A stretch of 64,000 nucleotides of DNA from Phytoactinopolyspora halotolerans (GTDB lineage Bacteria > Actinomycetota > Actinomycetes > Jiangellales > Jiangellaceae), in the NCBI RefSeq assembly GCF_010550675.1, contig NZ_JAAGOA010000004.1, positions 124,001-188,000 on the forward strand. The letters are read 5' to 3'. Position 1 is the first letter of the stretch. Every line of letters begins with the position of its first letter. Shown here piece by piece: positions 1-8,745 of the stretch. The notes below the pieces were generated by a model. The model made no database searches and was not told where the DNA came from. It saw only the letters and a program-made list of their open reading frames with translations. The position numbers were made by a program, and so were the translations under genes.

Positions 1-1305
1 CCTGGCATCGACGTCGACGGCGTCGTCATCGCCGCCGGCGTGATTGCCACTCCGCTGCTGGTCGCAGGGGGCGCACTCGCTGCCGCGTGGCTCGCCGTGC
101 GGGCGACCTTGAGAATCTCCACGCCGCATACCTCGGGTCTGGCGGCGGTGGCTGCCCGGATCGGACTGCCGGTCCCGGCGGTCATCGGCGCCCGGTTCGC
201 CCTGGAGACGGGACGCGGGAGGAACGCGGTACCCGTCCGGCCCGCACTGCTGGGCGCCGTCACCGGCGTGCTCGGTGTGCTGGCGGCGATGACCTTCTCC
301 AGCGGCATCAACGACGCGGGGAGCAACCTGGAGCGCTTCGGCCAGACGTATCAGCTGCAGGCGTTCCTCGGCTACAACAGCACCGACCACGGTCCCGCCG
401 ACGAACTGCTCGCGGCGATCGCCGGCGACCCCGGCGTGGCCGCCGTCAACGATGCACGCCAGGACATCGGGCAGATCGCCGAGGTCGCCGTCGCGGCCAC
501 CACCTACGACCCGGTCGTCGCCGGCGAGCGGGTCGATGTGGTGCTCACCGCAGGCCGGATGCCGGAGAACGACGCCGAGATCGCACTCGGTCCGCGCACC
601 GCGGCCGCGATCGACGCGGACGTCGGCGACACCATCACCATGACCGGAACCCACGGCGAGCAGGAGCTGGCGGTGACGGGCATCGCGTTCGTGCCGGCGG
701 CGCCGCACAACGACTACGCGACCGGAGCGTGGGTCACGCCGGCCGGCTACGACGCGCTGTTCCGCGGCTTCAAGTTCCACCTCGGCCTGGTGGCCCTCCA
801 CCCTGGTGCCGACCAGGACGCCGTGGCCGGCCGGATCGCCGAGACGACCGGAGCGTTCCTGGAACCGCCCTGGCCACCGGTGGAGATCACCGAGTTGCGT
901 CAGGTCCGGCAGCTCCCCACGCTGCTCGCCGGGTTCCTGGCGGTGCTGGCACTTGGCGCGGTGGGCCACGCCCTGGCCACGGCCGTCCGCCGGCGCCGGC
1001 ACGATCTGGCGGTGCTCCGCGCCACCGGCATGACGCGGTGGCAGACCAGGGGCGTGGTGGTGACGCAGGCGACGGTGCTGGCGCTGGCCGGGGTTGCGAT
1101 CGGGGTGCCGCTGGGCGTGGCACTGGGGCGGACCCTCTGGCGCTACGTGGCCGACAGCACCCCGGTGCTGTACGTGCCTCCGGTCGCGGTGCTGGCGCTG
1201 CTGCTCGTGGCGCCGGTGGCGTTGATCGCCGCCAACCTCCTGGCCGCGTGGCCGTCGCAGCGTGCGGCCGGGATGCGTGTCGGCCACGTCCTGAGAGCCG
1301 AGTGA
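1..1305 (+). CDS. FtsX-like ABC permease, 5' truncated by window edge
   Basis: The frame is open from base 1, so this is the C-terminal half (about 434 residues) of a permease whose start lies outside the window. It aligns by eye with the second half of the three full-length paralogs that follow: a conserved arginine/valine-rich segment around bases 230-260 leading into a membrane helix, an extracytoplasmic region, then three C-terminal membrane segments with the RRRRHDLAVLRATGMTRWQ loop and the ending RVGHVLRAE. FtsX/MacB-type permeases pair with a cytoplasmic ATPase to move or sense envelope substrates without a classical import path. The ATPase is not in the window and may lie upstream. 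The stop is 6 nt before the next paralog, so it is in the same operon. Confidence 0.88.
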   Translation, partial: PGIDVDGVVIAAGVIATPLLVAGGALAAAWLAVRATLRISTPHTSGLAAVAARIGLPVPAVIGARFALETGRGRNAVPVRPALLGAVTGVLGVLAAMTFSSGINDAGSNLERFGQTYQLQAFLGYNSTDHGPADELLAAIAGDPGVAAVNDARQDIGQIAEVAVAATTYDPVVAGERVDVVLTAGRMPENDAEIALGPRTAAAIDADVGDTITMTGTHGEQELAVTGIAFVPAAPHNDYATGAWVTPAGYDALFRGFKFHLGLVALHPGADQDAVAGRIAETTGAFLEPPWPPVEITELRQVRQLPTLLAGFLAVLALGAVGHALATAVRRRRHDLAVLRATGMTRWQTRGVVVTQATVLALAGVAIGVPLGVALGRTLWRYVADSTPVLYVPPVAVLALLLVAPVALIAANLLAAWPSQRAAGMRVGHVLRAE

Positions 1306-1311
1306 GCAGCG

Positions 1312-3741
1312 ATGACCGCGGTGGCGTACTGGTTCCGGCTCGACGCCCGGCGTCGGTGGCGGTCGCTGCTGGTGTTGACGCTGCTGATCGCCGTCGCCGC
1401 CGGCACGGTCATGACGGCCGCCGCCGGTGCCCGGCGCGGTGGCACCGCGGTGGATCGGCTGTTGGAGCAGACTTCTCCGGCGACCGTGGTGGCTCAGCCC
1501 AACCAACCCGGGTTCGATTGGGACGCCGTCCGGCAACTGCCGGAAGTGAAGGCGCTCGGCACCTTCGCCCTCACCGATCAGTACGTGATCGACGAGGTTC
1601 CCAGGGATGCCTGGATCGGCCGGTATCCCGTGGCCGACGATGAGATGCTGCGCACCATCGAGCGGCCCGTCGTCCTCGAGGGCCGGCTACTGAATGCCGA
1701 CCGGGCCGACGAGGTGGTGGTCGGCCCGCGATTCCGGGACACCTTCGGGCTGGGCGTGGGCGACACCCTGACGCTGCGGCTGTATGCACCTCAGACGCTC
1801 GACGAGTTGGTCTTCTCCGGCGACGCCACCGAGGTGGAGCCCGATGGCCCCGTGGTGGAGGCTCGGATCGTCGGCGTGGTCCGTTCGCCGGCTCAGTTGC
1901 TCTCCGGCGACGAGGCGGCGGACTCCGACGGCGGGCTGCTCACCTCACCCGCGCTATTCGAGCAGTACACGCCCAACGTCCTCGGAGCCTCCGGCGAAGG
2001 CCTGGTCAATGCGGCCGTGCGGCTGCGCGGCGGCGCGAACGCGATCCCCGATTTCAAGGAAGGCTTGGAACGGGTCACCGGCCGATCCGACATCGGTGTG
2101 TGGGATCTCACCGCGGAAGCCCGGCATGCCCGCGACGTGACGGACTTCGAAGCGGACGCACTGCTGGTGTTCGCGACGGCGGCCGGGGTGGCGGCGTTGT
2201 TCCTCGTCGGCCAGGCGGTGGTGCGGTACGCCGCCGCGACCGTCGCCGACCTGCAGACCCTACGGGCCGTCGGTATGACGCCGCGCCTGACAGCTGTGAC
2301 CAGCGCCTGCGCCCCGCTGATCGCGGCCGTGGTCGGGTCGCTTTTCGGTGTGATCGTCGCCGTCGCCGCCTCGCTGTGGTTCCCGATCGGCACGGCAGCG
2401 CAGTTCGAGCCCGCTCCTGGACTCGACGTCGACGCGGCGGTCCTCGTGGCCGGCCTCGTCGCCGGTTCGATCTTGGTCGCGGCCGGCACGGCGGGTGCAT
2501 CGCTGCTCGCGCTTCGGGCGTCCCGATCGTCGTCGCCGCGGCGTTCCGTCGTCGCCGCGGCCGCCACTCGCGCGGGCGCACCGGTCCCGGTGGTTGTCGG
2601 AACGCGGTTCGCGCTGGAACCGGGGCACGGCCGTCACGCGGTGCCGGTCCGGCCGGCGTTGATCGGGGCCGTCGTGGGAACCCTCGGCGTGCTCGCCGCG
2701 TTCATGTTCTCCGCCGGCGTCGAGGACGCCGCCGACCACCCGGAGCGCTTCGGGCAGGTGCATGAGCTCGAGGCGTTGGTCGGCTTCGAGGGTGAGGACG
2801 GCGGCCCGGTGGACGAGCTTCTCCCGGAGATCGCCGCGGACCCAGCCGTCGCGGCGGTGAACGACGCGCGCGTCGCCGTCGCGGAGGCCGGCGACATGCC
2901 GGTGCCGCTGTACACGCTCGACCCCGTCGATGCCCGGTGGGAGCCGGTGGTGGTCGAAGGCCGGGCGCCGGACGGGCCGGATGAGGTGGCCCTGGCGCCG
3001 GCCAGCGCCGAGGCGATAGGCGCGTCGGTGGGCGACACAGTGCAGGTGACCGGCACGTTGGGCGTGCGGGACCTGACGGTCAGCGGGTTGGCTTTCGTGC
3101 CCGAGTTTCCGAGCCACAACACCTACGTGACGGGTGGCTGGGTGAGCGCAGTGGCCTACGATCAGCTGTTCGACCCCGCCAGTTCGTTGTCGCCGGCGTT
3201 CAAGTTCCACCTGGTGCACGTGGCGCTGCAACCCGGTGCGGATGCGGAGGCGGTAGCCGCACGGATCGAGGCGGCCCTCGGTGCGGGGGAGATGTTCTCC
3301 CAGCCCGGTCCGCCCAGCCCACTCGCGGAGCTCCGGCAGGTCAGGATGTTGCCGGTGTTCCTCGCCGCGTTCTTGGCGGTGCTGGCACTGGGCGCCGTCG
3401 GGCATGCGCTGGCGACCGCGGTGCGTCGGCGCCGGCATGACGTCGCCGTGCTCCGGGCGCTGGGGATGACACGAATCCAGGCACGTGGGGCGGCATTGAC
3501 CCAGGCCACGGTCCTGGCGCTGCTGGGCTTGCTGATCGGCATGCCGCTCGGCGTGGCTCTGGGGCGGATGGTGTGGAGGTACGTGGCGGACACGACACCT
3601 CTGTTCTACGTGCCGCCGGCGGCGGCGCTCGCGCTGTGGCTCATCGTCCCGATCGCCCTGCTGGCCGCAACTCTGTTGGCCGCCTGGCCCGGACACAGGG
3701 CGGCGTCGATGCGGGTCGGCCACGTCCTGAGGACGGAGTGA
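1312..3741 (+). CDS. FtsX-like ABC permease (tandem paralog 2)
   Basis: A full-length 809-residue permease. An N-terminal helix (about residues 18-38) is followed by a periplasmic-type domain, three membrane segments near 280-410, then a second copy of the same plan: a helix near 450, an extracytoplasmic domain and three C-terminal segments. This is the duplicated FtsX-domain layout of large actinobacterial permeases. The family works with an ATP-binding subunit in lipoprotein or peptide export or resistance; no substrate can be read from the sequence. The first 100 bases are almost identical to those of the paralog at 6233, and the last 45 to those of the paralog ending at 6225, suggesting recent duplication or gene conversion. 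ATG start, 6 nt after the upstream stop. Confidence 0.92.
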   Translation: MTAVAYWFRLDARRRWRSLLVLTLLIAVAAGTVMTAAAGARRGGTAVDRLLEQTSPATVVAQPNQPGFDWDAVRQLPEVKALGTFALTDQYVIDEVPRDAWIGRYPVADDEMLRTIERPVVLEGRLLNADRADEVVVGPRFRDTFGLGVGDTLTLRLYAPQTLDELVFSGDATEVEPDGPVVEARIVGVVRSPAQLLSGDEAADSDGGLLTSPALFEQYTPNVLGASGEGLVNAAVRLRGGANAIPDFKEGLERVTGRSDIGVWDLTAEARHARDVTDFEADALLVFATAAGVAALFLVGQAVVRYAAATVADLQTLRAVGMTPRLTAVTSACAPLIAAVVGSLFGVIVAVAASLWFPIGTAAQFEPAPGLDVDAAVLVAGLVAGSILVAAGTAGASLLALRASRSSSPRRSVVAAAATRAGAPVPVVVGTRFALEPGHGRHAVPVRPALIGAVVGTLGVLAAFMFSAGVEDAADHPERFGQVHELEALVGFEGEDGGPVDELLPEIAADPAVAAVNDARVAVAEAGDMPVPLYTLDPVDARWEPVVVEGRAPDGPDEVALAPASAEAIGASVGDTVQVTGTLGVRDLTVSGLAFVPEFPSHNTYVTGGWVSAVAYDQLFDPASSLSPAFKFHLVHVALQPGADAEAVAARIEAALGAGEMFSQPGPPSPLAELRQVRMLPVFLAAFLAVLALGAVGHALATAVRRRRHDVAVLRALGMTRIQARGAALTQATVLALLGLLIGMPLGVALGRMVWRYVADTTPLFYVPPAAALALWLIVPIALLAATLLAAWPGHRAASMRVGHVLRTE

Positions 3742-3747
3742 CGCGCC

Positions 3748-6225
3748 ATGGCGATCGTCGTGTCCTGGCTCCGTTTGGATCTCCGCCGGCGTTGGCGGAC
3801 GTTACTGGTGCTGACCCTGCTCATCGCGGTGGCGTCGGGTACGGTGATGGCGGTGGCGGCCGGGGCGCGCCGGGGAGCCAGCGCAAACGAGCGGCTCACC
3901 GCCGCAACGGCCCCCGCGACCGTGCAGATCCTGCCCAATGACCCCGCCTTCGATTGGGACATGGTGCGCCGGCTGCCCGGCGTGGAGGCGGTGGGCGTGG
4001 TGGTGTTCAGCCGCTACGAACTCGACGGCCGTCCGATCGAGGGGCCGGTGTTCGCTGATGCGGTCACGATGTACCAGTTGGAGCGGCCCACGGTACTGGA
4101 GGGTCGGCTGGCCGATCCGTCCCGCCTCGACGAGGCGGTGATCACCCCGCGATTCGCCGAAACCTACGGGGCGGGCGTGGGCGACCAGGTGGCGATCCGG
4201 CTCTACGAGCCCGGCACGCTCGACGACATCGCGCCGAACTGGCGGGAGCAGCCGTCCGCCGCCGACGCCGCGCGGGCGGACGGCCCACGTCTGCAGATGC
4301 GGATCGTCGGAGTCGTGCGCAATTCCGTGCTGTCGGAAAGCCAAGGGGATCCGGGATGGCTGATCCCCTCGGCTGCCCTCTTCACCGAGTACAGCCCGAA
4401 TCTGCTCGGCTCCTCCGCCTGGGGAGGCGCCAGCGGCCTGGTGCGCCTGGCGGAGGGCGGTGCCGGTGTGGCCGAGTTCCACCGCCGCCTGACGAACGCC
4501 AGCGGACGGGCCGACATCAGCATGTGGAACCTCGCCCAGTCCACCGAGTTCGACCAGGGCGTGGTCCGGGTCGAGTCGACCGGTCTGGCTCTGTTCGCGG
4601 TCGCCGCCGGCGTCGCGGCTGTGGTCCTGATCGGGCAGGCCGTCATGCGGTACACCGCCACGTCGATCCGCGACCTGGAGGTCCTGCGATACCTGGGACT
4701 GTCACCGCGCCAGTCCGTGTCCGCGGGCGTGGCCGGCCCGACGATCGCAGGAGTGGTGGGCGCGACGGCCGGCGTCGGGGCCGCGGTCATCGCCTCCCGG
4801 TGGTTCCCCATCGGCACGGCCGCGTCTCGCGAGCCGTCGCCCGGAATCGACGCCGATTGGCCGGTGTACGCCGCCGGATGGCCCGCGACCGTCCTCGCGA
4901 TGGCGGTCGCGTCGTGGAGTACCGCCGTGGTGGTGCTCGGCGTGCGGGCACGCGGGCGCCGCCCGAGGCCGTCGCGCATCGCGGCCGCGGTGTCCCGCTC
5001 CGGAGTTTCGCTCCCCGTGGTCCTGGGCACGCGCTTCGCGCTGGAGCCGGGCTCGGGGCGATCCGCGGTTCCGGTGCGGCCCGCGTTGTTCGGTGCCGTG
5101 GTGGGCGTGCTCGGCGTGGTGGGGGCGGTCACGTTGTCGGCTGCGATCGACGACGCGGCCGACAACCCCGCACGGTACGGGCAGGTTCATCAGCTCGAAA
5201 TGGCTCTGGGGCTCTCGGGCGAGGACACGGCGGCAGGCGGAGGCGCGCTGCCGGCCATCGAGCAGGACCCGGACGTCGTCGCGGTGAACGACAGTCGTTC
5301 AGCCGTGGCATCGCTCGCCGGGGCGAGTCTCGTCGTGTACACCGTGGATCCGGTCGCGGACCCGATGAGCGTCGTGATCACCGAGGGGCGGTTGCCGTCC
5401 TCGCCGGACGAGGTGGCGCTCGGGCCGTACGACTCGAAGCTGTACGACGTCGGCGTCGGCGGCCGTATCGAATTGGCCGGAACGCGGTCCACCCGCGAGG
5501 TGAGGGTCACAGGGCTCGCGTACGTCCCGGAAGGTCCCGAGAACTACAGCGTGGACGGGGCGTGGATGACGGGCGCAGGCTTCGACGCATTGTTCGACGG
5601 ACACGCGTCCCGCGTCGCACACATCGAGTTGCGCGACGGCGCGGACAGCGCGGCCGTGGCCGACCGGCTCCAGCGGGCCGTGTCCGCCGCCGTGAGCGGT
5701 GGCTCGACCGGTGGTCCGGCAGACGACGCCACCAGCGGTGCCAGCGGCGGTGCCACCGGCGAGGCCGACGCGATACGGGTCGAACCGGCTCTGGAACGCG
5801 ACCACTCCACCGAGCTCCGGGTGATCCGGGCGTTGCCCGTCTACCTGGCCGGGTTCCTGGCCGCGCTGGCCGTCGGAGCGGTCAGCCACGCGCTGGCCAT
5901 CGCGGTCCGGCGCCGCCATCACGACCTGGCGGTTCTCCGGGCTCTCGGGCTGACCCGTCGGCAGTGCCGCGCGGCGGTGGTCATGCAGGCAGTGGTGACC
6001 GCGCTGTGCGGGGTCGCGCTGGGCGTGCCGCTGGGTGTGGCGCTTGGGCGGACGGTGTGGCGGCACGTCGCCGAAGCGACGGTCGTGCACTACGTGCCAC
6101 CGGGACCGGGCCGGCTCCTCGTCGTGATCTCGCTGATCGTCGTCGTGACCGCAGTCGTGCTGGCCGTTTGGCCGGGGCACAGGGCGGCGTCGATGCGGGT
6201 CGGCCACGTCCTGAGGACGGAGTGA
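3748..6225 (+). CDS. FtsX-like ABC permease (tandem paralog 3)
   Basis: An 825-residue permease with the same duplicated FtsX layout as its neighbours. The N-terminus (LRLDLRRRWRTLLVLTLLIA) is the most diverged of the array, but the C-terminus ends in the same RVGHVLRTE as the preceding paralog. The second extracytoplasmic domain carries a Gly/Ser/Ala/Thr-rich low-complexity insert at about residues 650-675 that the other copies lack. Only 6 nt separate it from the upstream gene and 7 nt from the downstream one, so co-transcription is very likely. Function is as for the family: energised by a partner ATPase that is not visible here. Confidence 0.92.
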   Translation: MAIVVSWLRLDLRRRWRTLLVLTLLIAVASGTVMAVAAGARRGASANERLTAATAPATVQILPNDPAFDWDMVRRLPGVEAVGVVVFSRYELDGRPIEGPVFADAVTMYQLERPTVLEGRLADPSRLDEAVITPRFAETYGAGVGDQVAIRLYEPGTLDDIAPNWREQPSAADAARADGPRLQMRIVGVVRNSVLSESQGDPGWLIPSAALFTEYSPNLLGSSAWGGASGLVRLAEGGAGVAEFHRRLTNASGRADISMWNLAQSTEFDQGVVRVESTGLALFAVAAGVAAVVLIGQAVMRYTATSIRDLEVLRYLGLSPRQSVSAGVAGPTIAGVVGATAGVGAAVIASRWFPIGTAASREPSPGIDADWPVYAAGWPATVLAMAVASWSTAVVVLGVRARGRRPRPSRIAAAVSRSGVSLPVVLGTRFALEPGSGRSAVPVRPALFGAVVGVLGVVGAVTLSAAIDDAADNPARYGQVHQLEMALGLSGEDTAAGGGALPAIEQDPDVVAVNDSRSAVASLAGASLVVYTVDPVADPMSVVITEGRLPSSPDEVALGPYDSKLYDVGVGGRIELAGTRSTREVRVTGLAYVPEGPENYSVDGAWMTGAGFDALFDGHASRVAHIELRDGADSAAVADRLQRAVSAAVSGGSTGGPADDATSGASGGATGEADAIRVEPALERDHSTELRVIRALPVYLAGFLAALAVGAVSHALAIAVRRRHHDLAVLRALGLTRRQCRAAVVMQAVVTALCGVALGVPLGVALGRTVWRHVAEATVVHYVPPGPGRLLVVISLIVVVTAVVLAVWPGHRAASMRVGHVLRTE

Positions 6226-6232
6226 GACGGCG

Positions 6233-8728
6233 ATGACGGCGGTGGCGTACTGGTTCCGGCTCGACGCTCGGCGTCGGTGGCGGTCGCTGCTGGTGCTGAC
6301 GCTGCTGATCGCCGTCGCCGCCGGGACGGTCATGACGGCCGGCGCCGGTGCCCGGCGCGGATCGAGCGCCGTCGACCGGCTACTCGCGGAGACCATGCCG
6401 GCCACCGTGCGGGTGGAGCCGAACCGCCCGGGGTTCGACTGGGACGCGGTTCGGGCGCTGCCCGAGGTGGCGGCGCTCGGAGTGATCGCGTACAGCGGGT
6501 TCGAGATCGACGGCGAACCGGCGGGAGACTCCCTGGCGCTGCCGCCGGTGGACACCGGCATGCTCCGCACCGTTGAGCGGCCGGTGGTGCTCGAGGGCAG
6601 GGCGGCGGACCCGTCGCGCGCCGACGAGGTGGTCGTCACCCCGGCTTTCGAACGCACCCGTGGCACAGGCGTCGGTGACACCGTCACGCTCGGCCTCTAC
6701 ACCCCCGGGCAGATCGACGTCGTGCAGGGCCCGGACACCGCGTATGCCAGTACCGACGACGGAGTCCTCGGCCTGTACACGCCGGAACAACTGCAGGCCG
6801 CCCTCGCCGCCGGCTGGGACATCAACGAGACCGCACCGGCGGCCGGACCGGTGATCGAGGCGACCGTGGTCGGCGTCGTGCGTTCACCCTGGTTCGGGGA
6901 CCGGCTGCACGGCGCGGGATACGTGATCCCGTCGGCCGGGCTCTATCAGCAGTTCACAGCGCATTTCAGCGGCGCACGGGACCTGGCGGGCACCGGTGCC
7001 CTGGTCCGGCTGCACGGCGGTGCGGCGGCGATCCCGAAGTTCCGTGAACACCTGGCACAGGTCGCCGGGCAGTCCGACATCGTCGTCGTGAACCAGGCGT
7101 CGTGGGCGTCGACGACCCGCGAGGTGACCGGCTTCGAGGCGACGGCGCTGTTCGTGTTCGCCGTCGTCAGTGCGGTCGCGGCGGTCTTCCTGGTCGGGGT
7201 GGCGGTCGCGCGTCATGCTGCGGTCACCGTGACCGAGCTGACGTTCATGCGCGCGGTCGGGATGACACCGGGGCAGGCGCGCTCGGCGGCGATCATCGGC
7301 CCTGCATGCGCCGGGGTGGCCGGAGCCGCACTCGGAGCCGCCGCGTCGATACTGGCGTCGCGCTGGTTCCCGATCGGTACCGCGTCGGTCGTGGAGCCGG
7401 CGCCGGGCGTCGACGTCGATGTGGCCGTCCTCGCGGCCGGGCTGGCCGGCGTTCCGTTCCTGGTGATATCCGGCGCCGTCGCGGCGTCGGCGTTCGCATC
7501 GCGCTCGACCGAGCGACATGCGTCTGCGCGACGTTCGACGATGGCCGCGGCCGCCTCGGCTGCCGGGCTGCCGGTCCCGGTGGTGGCGGGTACCCGGTTC
7601 GCGTTCGAGCCCGGACGGGGACGTCGGGCGGTGCCGGTCCGGCCGGCGCTGCTCGGCGCGGTCGCCGGCGTCACCGGCGTGCTCGCCGCGCTGACGTTCT
7701 CCGCCGCGGTGCACGATGCGGCCACCAACCCCGCTCGGGTCGGGGTCTTGCACGGCGCCGAGGCGTATGTCGGTTTCAACGATTTCGCGTTCGTCGAGAC
7801 GTCCGCCGACGCCGTGTTCACCGCGCTGGCGGAGACGCCCGGAGTCACCGGTGTTCAGGACGTCGTCGGGAACGTGGCGGAGGCCGGTGCCGAGAGCGGA
7901 ACCGAACAGCTCGTCGTGATGTCGCCGGTTCCGCTGGGTGCGCCCGCAGAACAGATCATCACCGAAGGCAGGCCGCCGGCAGGTCCGGCCGAGGCGATGC
8001 TGGGGCTGCGTACGGTGGACGCGCTGGGCGCCGGCGTCGGCGACACGATCACCCTCACCGGCACCAGCGGGACCACAGACCTGACGGTGGTGGGCGTGGG
8101 CGGCGACGCCGTCGACACCTCGGTGGTGACCACCCGTGCAGCGTACGAGACGCTTTTCGGTGAACGGTTCCAGTTCCACATGGGCGAGGTCGGGTTCGAG
8201 CCCGGCATCGATTTCGAGACCATGCTGCCGCGCCTCCGCGACGCGCTCACCGCCGTCCCCGGTGCGAGCCCGGACACCGTCGGGATCATCCCGCCCGAGT
8301 TCGACGATCCCGCCGGGCTTCGGTTCATGCGGCCGTTGCCGCTGTTCCTGGCCGGATTCGTCGTCGTGCTGGCGCTGGGGTCGGTGGGGTACGCGCTGGG
8401 CGCGGCGGTGCGGCGTCGTGGTCCTGAGATAGCCGTGCTCCGGGCGCTGGGAATGACACCCGGGCAGTCGCGCCGTGTGGTGATCACCCAGGCCATCGTG
8501 CTGACGCTGGCGGGGCTTGCGGTCGGTGTTCCGGTAGGGCTGGCGGTCGGCCGGACCGTCTGGCGTTCCGTCGCCGACGCCATGTACATCCACTACGTTC
8601 CACCTGCGGCGGTGTGGGCGCTGGTGCTGGTGGCGCCCGTCGCTCTGCTCGTGGCCGTGCTGTTGGCGGCGGTGCCGGGACGCTGCGCGTCGTCGTTGCG
8701 GATCGCGTCCGTCCTGCGGGCCGAATGA
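6233..8728 (+). CDS. FtsX-like ABC permease (tandem paralog 4)
   Basis: An 831-residue permease, last of the array. The N-terminus is almost the same as that of the paralog at 1312 (MTAVAYWFRLDARRRWRSLL), while the C-terminal half is diverged: the conserved RRRRHD loop is RRRGPEIAVLRALG and the end is LRIASVLRAE rather than RVGHVLRTE. It also has a 25-30 residue insertion near residues 160-195. The gene lies 17 nt upstream of a histidine kinase, which suggests that the kinase and regulator control, or are signalled by, this permease array. That arrangement is common for actinobacterial FtsX/MacB transporters. Confidence 0.92.
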   Translation: MTAVAYWFRLDARRRWRSLLVLTLLIAVAAGTVMTAGAGARRGSSAVDRLLAETMPATVRVEPNRPGFDWDAVRALPEVAALGVIAYSGFEIDGEPAGDSLALPPVDTGMLRTVERPVVLEGRAADPSRADEVVVTPAFERTRGTGVGDTVTLGLYTPGQIDVVQGPDTAYASTDDGVLGLYTPEQLQAALAAGWDINETAPAAGPVIEATVVGVVRSPWFGDRLHGAGYVIPSAGLYQQFTAHFSGARDLAGTGALVRLHGGAAAIPKFREHLAQVAGQSDIVVVNQASWASTTREVTGFEATALFVFAVVSAVAAVFLVGVAVARHAAVTVTELTFMRAVGMTPGQARSAAIIGPACAGVAGAALGAAASILASRWFPIGTASVVEPAPGVDVDVAVLAAGLAGVPFLVISGAVAASAFASRSTERHASARRSTMAAAASAAGLPVPVVAGTRFAFEPGRGRRAVPVRPALLGAVAGVTGVLAALTFSAAVHDAATNPARVGVLHGAEAYVGFNDFAFVETSADAVFTALAETPGVTGVQDVVGNVAEAGAESGTEQLVVMSPVPLGAPAEQIITEGRPPAGPAEAMLGLRTVDALGAGVGDTITLTGTSGTTDLTVVGVGGDAVDTSVVTTRAAYETLFGERFQFHMGEVGFEPGIDFETMLPRLRDALTAVPGASPDTVGIIPPEFDDPAGLRFMRPLPLFLAGFVVVLALGSVGYALGAAVRRRGPEIAVLRALGMTPGQSRRVVITQAIVLTLAGLAVGVPVGLAVGRTVWRSVADAMYIHYVPPAAVWALVLVAPVALLVAVLLAAVPGRCASSLRIASVLRAE

Positions 8729-8745
8729 ACGAAAGGGCTTGATTC

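Noticed and set aside
2260-3723. Long open frame on the minus strand across the FtsX gene
   Set aside because: High GC gives long antisense frames; its composition is low-complexity Arg/His/Gln and it has no domain, while the + strand encodes a clear permease.
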